Shown piece after piece: positions 1 to 10,248 of a stretch of 10,248 bases of DNA. The stretch is from an uncultured Verrucomicrobiota bacterium (GTDB lineage: Bacteria; Verrucomicrobiota; Kiritimatiellia; RFP12; UBA1067). Within the stretch, counting starts at the first letter, position 1; the number at the start of each line of letters is the position of its first letter. The position numbers were made by a program, and so were the translations under genes. Where the stretch lies: NCBI GenBank assembly GCA_946543025.1, contig CAMNLN010000105.1, positions 1 to 10,248 on the forward strand. Direction: 5' to 3'. Under the pieces are notes generated by a model that made no database searches, was not told where the DNA came from, and worked only from the letters and a program-made list of their open reading frames with translations.

Positions 1-4
1 TGCA

Positions 5-1786
5 ATGAGCATGACAGTCAACACGAATGCGACGATGGTCAGCTGGGAGGCCCTGCTGAACCAGGTGAACGAAGCGAGCAACGCCGGCAAGGTGTCCGAG
101 ACGAACCGTTCGGTGACGTTCACGACGCAGCTGGGCGATGGCGTGGCGTCGGTGATAGTGAACATGCCGGACGACCTCGAGCTGCCGTCGGCGGTTACGC
201 CTGAGGCGATAGAGTCGCTGATGACGAAGCTCGGGGGCGCCGGCTTCAACCTGAGCGAGACGCAGCTCGCCGCCATCAAGGACGAGATCACGAAGGTCTA
301 CAACCAGATGGCGGGCGCGCTCTCCGCGACGCAGTCGAAGTCAACCGGCGCCGTGATGTTCGACCTCTACCAGCTGATGGCTCTGCTGGTGGAGGTGGCG
401 CAGAGCCAGCGCAACGCGGCGCGCGACCTTCGCAACACGCAGAACCAGCAGATACAGAACTCCATCCAGTCCCAGGCCGACGCGCAGCGCAACGCGGCGA
501 TCGTGGGGCTCGTGGTGGGCGTGACGTGCGGCGTCGCCTCGGCGGCCGTTTCGGTGGGGATGCTCGCGGGGCAGGCGGCCGCGTACAAGACGCAGGTCAA
601 CACCGCGCGGATGTCCGGCATGGAGGCGGCGCAGAACAAGGTGACGATGCTGCAGAACGCGGACACGCCACAGCATGCGCAGGCGCAGCTGGCCAAGGTC
701 GAGGGCGGCATCAAGACCGAGGGCCTCGCGGCCGGGGTCAAGGACACGATCAGCGCCAACACGCTGGAGGCGAAGACGAAGTTCGAGGCCGCAAAGACCG
801 TCGACGCGAAGCAGACGATCTTCAACGAGGCGGACGCGCGGCTGACCGAGGCGAAGCAGACCGAGACGCAGGCGACGACTACCGTCGAGACGCGGAAAAC
901 CGAGCTCGCGACGGCGAAAGAGCAACTGAACACGCACGTGAAGGCGATGAACGAGCTGGGTGCGGGAACCCCGGCCCCCGAAATCTCCGAAACAAAGACG
1001 GCGACGCAGGCGAGGGCGGAATACGTCGCCGCGTGCGAGGCCAAGAACGAAGTTCCTTCCGCCGGGACGCTCAGCAAGTACGACGCGGTGATCACGGCCG
1101 AGGGGAACCTCGAAGCCGCCAACACCGCGAAGACCCAGGCGACGCAAACCGTCGAGCAGCGGACGCAGGAGCAGACGACGGCGAAGTCGGAGCTGGACAC
1201 GGCGAAGGCGACGGCGAAGGCGGCGAACGCCCCGGAGGATCTCGCGACGGCGCGCCGGGAATACCGCGCCGCGCTCGAGCTGGAGGCGGACCGTTACGCC
1301 ACCGAGTACGAGAACGCCGTCTCGCAGAAGGCACCGAAGGAGGAGATCGCCGCCGCGCGCGACAAGATGCACATGGCCCGCGCCTACGTGAACAACGAAC
1401 TGATGAAGCCCGACCTGAAATCGACGCCGACGGAATACAAGGAGGCGCTGGGGCATGCCAAGATTGGCGCCGACGCGGCGGCGCAGCGGCTCAACAACAA
1501 CATGGACTACAGGGGTGCGCTGCGCCGCATCGAGACGCTCACGGGCATCAACGCGATCAACACGGCGATCGGCAACATGCTCCAGAGCATGACGCAGAGC
1601 ATCTCGGGGGCGATCACCTCCGAGGCGACGCGCATGGGCGCCGACCAGCAGAAGGAGCAGGAGCAGCTCGACCAGACGAAGGACCTGTTCAACCAGGCGC
1701 AGAGCGTCGTCGACGCCGCCGTCCAGCTGATGCAGGCGGTTCGTCAGGCCGAGGCGCAGTCGATGCGCGACGCGATCCAGGCGTGA
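5..1786 (+). CDS. T3SS hydrophobic translocator-like protein (SctE/YopB/SseC/IpaB type), 593 aa; 5' end may be cut
   Basis: Proteins of this type are exported by type III secretion and insert in the target membrane as part of the translocon pore. Seen here: no Sec signal peptide; a Gln/Asn/Arg-rich helical stretch (about residues 130-163); one clear hydrophobic segment (residues 164-189, bases 494-571); a long charged coiled-coil middle (about 195-470) with an internal 35-residue duplication; and a C-terminal amphipathic region (about 500-545) running into a Gln-rich helix to residue 593. The order hydrophobic segment, long helices, Gln-rich C-terminal helix fits the SseC/YopB family (PF04888). 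YopB and IpaB normally have two hydrophobic segments, and here the second is absent or only amphipathic. Only four bases precede the ATG and no ribosome site is visible, so the true start may lie at base 5, at the ATG at base 11, or upstream. The family call is by layout and not by a decisive motif. A generic secreted coiled-coil protein is the alternative. Confidence 0.6.
   Translation: MSMTVNTNATMVSWEALLNQVNEASNAGKVSETNRSVTFTTQLGDGVASVIVNMPDDLELPSAVTPEAIESLMTKLGGAGFNLSETQLAAIKDEITKVYNQMAGALSATQSKSTGAVMFDLYQLMALLVEVAQSQRNAARDLRNTQNQQIQNSIQSQADAQRNAAIVGLVVGVTCGVASAAVSVGMLAGQAAAYKTQVNTARMSGMEAAQNKVTMLQNADTPQHAQAQLAKVEGGIKTEGLAAGVKDTISANTLEAKTKFEAAKTVDAKQTIFNEADARLTEAKQTETQATTTVETRKTELATAKEQLNTHVKAMNELGAGTPAPEISETKTATQARAEYVAACEAKNEVPSAGTLSKYDAVITAEGNLEAANTAKTQATQTVEQRTQEQTTAKSELDTAKATAKAANAPEDLATARREYRAALELEADRYATEYENAVSQKAPKEEIAAARDKMHMARAYVNNELMKPDLKSTPTEYKEALGHAKIGADAAAQRLNNNMDYRGALRRIETLTGINAINTAIGNMLQSMTQSISGAITSEATRMGADQQKEQEQLDQTKDLFNQAQSVVDAAVQLMQAVRQAEAQSMRDAIQA
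494..571 (+). other. Single hydrophobic (putative membrane-inserting) segment of the translocator-like protein
   Basis: Residues 164-189 are an unbroken run of Ala, Val, Gly, Ile, Leu, Ser, Thr, Cys and Met with no charge. Arg162 lies just before it, and a Lys-containing helix begins a few residues after it at about 195. It is the only segment in the 593-residue protein long and hydrophobic enough to span a membrane. Its Gly/Ala-rich character is like the first membrane segment of T3SS hydrophobic translocators. Confidence 0.7.
830..934 (+). repeat. Internal coiled-coil repeat, copy A (residues 276-310)
   Basis: This 35-residue stretch aligns without gaps to residues 365-399 of the same protein, with 17 identical positions by eye. 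The shared core is T-Q-A-T-x-T-V-E-x-R followed by E-x3-T-A-K-x2-L-x-T. Both copies are rich in Ala, Thr, Glu, Lys and Gln with heptad-like spacing, so the duplication probably lengthens a coiled coil. The DNA of the two copies has diverged, so the duplication is old. Confidence 0.75.
1097..1201 (+). repeat. Internal coiled-coil repeat, copy B (residues 365-399)
   Basis: Second copy of the duplication described at bases 830-934. The copies are separated by about 54 residues that include a Pro-containing linker (around residues 320-330), which would break the coiled coil into two arms. Confidence 0.75.
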
Positions 1787-1796
1787 AGGGAAAGGC

Positions 1797-2351
1797 ATGG
1801 CTAACCTAGTTACAGAAAACGCGATTCCAGGCCTGACCGTCTACGGTGTGCAGCAGATGCAGTACACCGTAGACGGCTTGTCCGGGCAGGACTTCGCGGC
1901 GGCGCTGACCATCGCGGCGTTCCGGCAGTCCACGGCCATCGAGAACTCGGCGTCGAGCTACGGGGCGGTGGTGCGCCAGCGGCAGAAGAAGGTGGACGAC
2001 CTCGGCGACGCGCTGGCCGTCCTCGCGAAGGCTCTCGCTTCGATGACGACCGACGATCAGGATCCCGACGACAAGAGCGACGCAGACTCCGCGTTGACGG
2101 CTGCGGCGAACACGGTCGCCGGATATGGCATCACCTCCATGAAGGTGAGCGGCAACAAGATAAAGCGCGGAGATGCGATGAAGGCGCAGAACGACATCCA
2201 GTACGCGCTCGACGTGGAGGACAACCAGCTGCAGCAGGACACCGTTTCGCTCCAGAGCCTGCTCACGAAGCGCGACAACGCGTTCTCCAACGCGTCGAAG
2301 ATCGTGAAGAAGGCTCTGAACGCGTCCGGCTCGACAATCGGCAACATGTAA
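1797..2351 (+). CDS. Small T3SS-associated paralog 1 (EspA/SseB-like helical protein), 184 aa
   Basis: The function is not certain. The protein has no signal peptide, no membrane segment and no Cys. Predicted helices fill residues about 27-82, and the pair ends in a Leu/Ala-rich amphipathic helix. An Asp-rich loop follows (residues 86-97), then a variable middle and a long C-terminal helix with the family motif at residues 147-163 (Q-D-T-V-S-L-Q-S-L-L-T-K-R-D-N-A-F). The next three genes share this motif. The two-long-helix layout with a variable middle resembles EspA/SseB (PF03433), which polymerise into the extracellular filament of some T3SSs. The ATG at 1797 follows AAGGG at 1786-1790 with six bases between, only ten bases after the upstream stop, so translation is probably coupled to the translocator-like gene. 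A secreted effector or hydrophilic translocator are alternatives. The ORF is secure and the function is inference. Confidence 0.6.
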   Translation: MANLVTENAIPGLTVYGVQQMQYTVDGLSGQDFAAALTIAAFRQSTAIENSASSYGAVVRQRQKKVDDLGDALAVLAKALASMTTDDQDPDDKSDADSALTAAANTVAGYGITSMKVSGNKIKRGDAMKAQNDIQYALDVEDNQLQQDTVSLQSLLTKRDNAFSNASKIVKKALNASGSTIGNM

Positions 2352-2364
2352 GGAGGACGGGACA

Positions 2365-2988
2365 ATGGCAACGATCCAAAGCAACAGCGTGACGCTCAGC
2401 CAGAACTGGGGCGCGATCACGTTCAACGACTACACGTTCGCCGGAAAGATGGTGGATTTCCAGGACCTGATGGTGGCGGTGGCCGAGAAGCGCGCCGTGG
2501 CTGTAGAGGGAGAGGTCGCGCCGATGTCCGTGCGCATGCGTACGCGCAACACGCTCCTTGACGCCCTTGGCAACGCGCTTGCGGAGCTCACGAAGATCGA
2601 GGCGAGCTTCGACGGCGACGATGACGGGGATCTGGACATGGGAGATTGGATGACCGACGTCACCGGCGATCTTCTGCGTTACAGGCTTGCAACCCCGTGC
2701 ACGGACTACAGCTCCGAAAGCAGCCGTCCGAGCGACAGGGATGAGCGCGCCGACTTCTACCAGGCGGGATGGGTGTCGAACGGGAGCTCGTACAGCGCGA
2801 ACAAGAAGACGATCGCGGGCATGATCCAGAAGGTGAAGTCCAAGATCGACAGCCTGAACAACGCCGCGCAGACGGACATGAGCCGCCTGCAGTCGCTGGT
2901 GGACCGCCGCGACGAATCGTATTCCACGGCGACGAACCTGATGACCTCCATCAGCGACACGAGAAGCAACCTGATCCGCAACCTGTAG
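2365..2988 (+). CDS. Small T3SS-associated paralog 2, with EF-hand-like loop, 207 aa
   Basis: Paralog of the flanking small proteins. An N-terminal helical pair (about residues 28-81) ends in an Ala/Leu-rich helix. It is followed by a 12-residue Asp-rich loop at residues 83-94 that matches the EF-hand loop pattern, then another helix (about 95-106). A Ser/Arg/Asp-rich and aromatic variable section (about 110-148) follows. The C-terminal helix carries the family motif at residues 169-186 (Q-T-D-M-S-R-L-Q-S-L-V-D-R-R-D-E-S-Y). There is no signal peptide or membrane segment. The start is strongly supported by AGGAGG at 2351-2356, eight bases before the ATG, and the Shine-Dalgarno overlaps the upstream stop codon. 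Likely role by context: an exported filament, tip or effector protein of the same T3SS-like system. The calcium loop is the main difference from its paralogs. Function is not established. Confidence 0.6.
   Translation: MATIQSNSVTLSQNWGAITFNDYTFAGKMVDFQDLMVAVAEKRAVAVEGEVAPMSVRMRTRNTLLDALGNALAELTKIEASFDGDDDGDLDMGDWMTDVTGDLLRYRLATPCTDYSSESSRPSDRDERADFYQAGWVSNGSSYSANKKTIAGMIQKVKSKIDSLNNAAQTDMSRLQSLVDRRDESYSTATNLMTSISDTRSNLIRNL
2611..2646 (+). other. EF-hand-like calcium-binding loop in paralog 2 (residues 83-94)
   Basis: The twelve residues read D-G-D-D-D-G-D-L-D-M-G-D. They have Asp at loop positions 1, 3, 5, 9 and 12, Gly at position 6 and a hydrophobic Leu at position 8, which is the canonical EF-hand arrangement apart from Asp instead of Glu at position 12. 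Predicted helices lie directly before and after, so a true helix-loop-helix is possible. Calcium binding is inferred and not shown. Confidence 0.55.
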
Positions 2989-2997
2989 GAGGGATAG

Positions 2998-3510
2998 ATG
3001 GCGATCAATAACGTTCAGATAGCGACGAACAGGTACGCGCCGACGGGGAGCGACGCGATCTTCCTCTACGACAGCAACCAGGCTTCGGCCCTGACGCTCG
3101 GGCAGCTCGTCCAGGCTGTCTGCCTGCGTTCGGCCGCGGCGTACGAGCGGCAGAGCGTCACAAAGATGAACATGATGGCGGCTGGCTCGCAGAAGCTGGA
3201 CGACGCGGCCGACTGGCTGAAGCGGATCGCGGAGGGGACCGCGAACTGGACGGACGCGAAGGGCTTTCTCGTGAACACGATGGGCATTTCGGCGGACAGC
3301 CTGCCGGCCGACATCAATTCGTACGACAAGCGGATGCAGGCGGCGAAGGCGCTCCAGGACAAGATGAACATCCTCGCCCAGACCCAGCAGGAGGACATGA
3401 TCGACCTGCAGACGCTGGTGAACCGCCGCGACGTGGCCTATTCCACCTCGTCCGGCGTGGTGCGGACGATGGGACAGTCGATGGACCAGGACGCGGCGAA
3501 CTTCAGGTGA
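2998..3510 (+). CDS. Small T3SS-associated paralog 3 (shortest), 170 aa
   Basis: The shortest of the four paralogs. The N-terminal helix at about residues 31-60 contains L-G-Q-L-V-x-A-V-C-L-R, nearly the same as L-x-I-G-Q-L-V-M-A-L-C-L-D in paralog 4, which shows that these two are the closest pair. A second helix (about 61-80) and a short middle (about 85-107) follow. The C-terminal helix carries the motif at residues 131-148 (Q-E-D-M-I-D-L-Q-T-L-V-N-R-R-D-V-A-Y). No signal peptide or membrane segment is present. The start is fixed by AGGAGG at 2987-2992, overlapping the previous stop, with five bases to the ATG. The short middle makes this the likely minimal form of the family. Filament, tip or effector function in a T3SS-like system is inferred from position beside a translocator-like gene and from the EspA-like two-helix layout. 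Confidence 0.6.
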   Translation: MAINNVQIATNRYAPTGSDAIFLYDSNQASALTLGQLVQAVCLRSAAAYERQSVTKMNMMAAGSQKLDDAADWLKRIAEGTANWTDAKGFLVNTMGISADSLPADINSYDKRMQAAKALQDKMNILAQTQQEDMIDLQTLVNRRDVAYSTSSGVVRTMGQSMDQDAANFR

Positions 3511-3538
3511 CGCTTTGACGATACGACGATCTGACGAC
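3507..3538 (+). repeat. Four degenerate tandem octamers (consensus NTGACGAT) starting at a stop codon
   Basis: The bases split into GTGACGCT, TTGACGAT, ACGACGAT and CTGACGAC. The TGA of the first octamer is the stop codon of paralog 3 (3508-3510). The repeat fills most of the 45-base spacer before the ribosome site of the next gene at 3544-3548. The other spacers between the small genes are only 9-13 bases, so this insertion of repeat units is what widens the gap. Function is unknown. Confidence 0.5.
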
Positions 3539-3555
3539 AAGATGGAGGAAAGAAA

Positions 3556-4188
3556 ATGGCGATTGGAACGGTAGAGTTTGACCTTTCGATGGTAGACCAG
3601 GAGACGGGGCGGCGCCTGACGGCGCGTGCCTACACGGTGGAAGGCATCACGAACGCGGACGGTACGCTTCGCGAGCTGTCCATCGGGCAGCTCGTCATGG
3701 CGCTCTGCCTTGATCGGGCCTCGAAGCTGGAGGTCGACATCATCGCGCTGATGGAAGAAATGAACGGCACCTCTTCACAGCTGGAGGCGATGACGGAGAT
3801 CGAGCAGACGATCGTCGATTTTGCGGCGTCGGAGCAGTCGGAGCGGAAGTACAAGTCGTTGAAGACTCTATACCTTACGACCGCGCCGTACAACGGGGTG
3901 TCGTACTACGACTTCCTGACCGACTCGCGGTACGGCATTGGAATCGACTTCGGTCCGAACCGTCCCGAGGCCGTGTGGATCAACAGCGAATACGCGGACG
4001 TCGAGATCAAGTTTGATGACTTCATTACGCAGGTTGAAGCAAAAATGGACGAGAAGAACAGCTTCAGCCAGCAGAAGATGATCGAGCTGCAGTCGCTGAC
4101 CGCGAAGCGCGACCAGGCGTATGACATGATCTCGAACATCCTCAAGAGCCTGAACACGGTCCTGGTGGGCAACGCCAACAACATGTGA
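3556..4188 (+). CDS. Small T3SS-associated paralog 4 (largest), 210 aa
   Basis: The fourth and largest paralog. The N-terminal 40 residues are acidic and mixed. Helices at about residues 41-92 begin with the G-Q-L-V-M-A-L-C-L core shared with paralog 3. A variable middle (about 98-155) is rich in Tyr, Phe, Gly and Asp and looks like a small beta domain rather than a helix. The C-terminal helix (about 157-205) has the family motif at residues 172-189 (Q-Q-K-M-I-E-L-Q-S-L-T-A-K-R-D-Q-A-Y). There is no signal peptide or membrane segment. The start is set by GGAGG at 3544-3548, seven bases before the ATG. The aromatic middle would be a surface-exposed decoration if the helices pack as in EspA filaments, but this is inference. 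It could also be a distinct effector that reuses the export and packing scaffold. Confidence 0.6.
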   Translation: MAIGTVEFDLSMVDQETGRRLTARAYTVEGITNADGTLRELSIGQLVMALCLDRASKLEVDIIALMEEMNGTSSQLEAMTEIEQTIVDFAASEQSERKYKSLKTLYLTTAPYNGVSYYDFLTDSRYGIGIDFGPNRPEAVWINSEYADVEIKFDDFITQVEAKMDEKNSFSQQKMIELQSLTAKRDQAYDMISNILKSLNTVLVGNANNM

Positions 4189-4201
4189 GGGCGTTGAACA
4201 G

Positions 4202-10240
<6,039 letters not shown>

Positions 10241-10248
10241 AAGTTCCG

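Noticed and set aside
341..1798. Minus strand open reading frame of 485 codons opposite the translocator-like gene
   Set aside because: Its translation is Arg/Leu/Val-rich and low in complexity, as expected for an antisense shadow. The + strand frame has coherent helix, membrane and coiled-coil structure.
526..1809. Second + strand frame of 427 codons inside the translocator-like gene
   Set aside because: It is extremely Arg/Gly/Asp-rich with no structure, has no ribosome site, and overlaps fully with a better supported gene. It is a GC-bias shadow.
3515..3543. Sigma-70-like promoter: TTGACG and CAAGAT separated by 17 bases
   Set aside because: The -10 matches only three of six consensus bases, and a transcript would start at or after the ribosome site of the next gene. 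The TTGACG is explained by the octamer array.
1797..4188. Small proteins as T3SS needle or inner rod subunits
   Set aside because: Needle and rod proteins are about 80-120 residues with one helical hairpin. These are 170-210 residues with a variable domain between two helical regions.
1797..4188. Small proteins as WXG100/ESX (type VII) substrates
   Set aside because: They have no W-x-G turn, are about twice the length, and stand next to a translocator-like gene in an apparently Gram-negative context.

Overview
The window is GC-rich, densely coded and entirely on the + strand. It holds six consecutive genes separated by 9-45 bases, so there is no gene-free stretch longer than about 45 bases. 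No RNA gene, CRISPR array, insertion sequence or credible promoter or terminator was seen, so the whole window may be read as one transcript that starts upstream of base 1. The combination of a type III secretion (T3SS) translocator-like protein and a giant Gly-rich beta-helix surface protein with a Listeria-Bacteroides repeat suggests a Gram-negative bacterium, possibly a gut member of the PVC group (Kiritimatiellota, Lentisphaerota or Verrucomicrobiota). That placement is an inference from style and not from a marker gene.

Bases 5-1786 encode a 593-residue Sec-signal-less protein. It has one strong hydrophobic segment (residues 164-189), a long Ala/Thr/Glu/Lys coiled-coil middle with an internal duplication, and a Gln-rich helical C-terminus. 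This layout resembles the hydrophobic T3SS translocator (SctE; YopB/SseC/IpaB group). Bases 1797-4188 encode four small proteins (184, 207, 170 and 210 aa) that are divergent paralogs. Each has an N-terminal helical pair, a variable middle and a nearly invariant C-terminal helix with the pattern D/K-x3-L-Q-S/T-L-x2-K/R-R-D-x-A/S-Y/F. They lack signal peptides and membrane segments, and their two-helix layout recalls EspA/SseB filament subunits. The second paralog carries a textbook-looking EF-hand loop between two predicted helices.

Bases 4202-10240 encode a 2012-residue protein with an N-terminal signal peptide. A Gly-rich region (about residues 119-343) is broken by Trp-rich islands and includes an uninterrupted (GGC)12 tract. 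A Listeria-Bacteroides repeat follows, then five tandem modules built from an entry domain, a beta-helix-like stretch of AGIGGG-type turns and a ~60-residue hinge repeat (six copies). A short C-terminal domain ends the protein. No outer-membrane anchor is visible.

The working picture is an operon whose first five genes make the extracellular tip, translocon or filament of a T3SS-like system, with several filament or effector variants, and whose last gene makes a Sec-exported surface adhesin. The four-paralog cluster is the part that looks least described. Two spacers (after the third and fourth paralogs) hold degenerate period-8 NTGA repeats that begin at the upstream stop codon.
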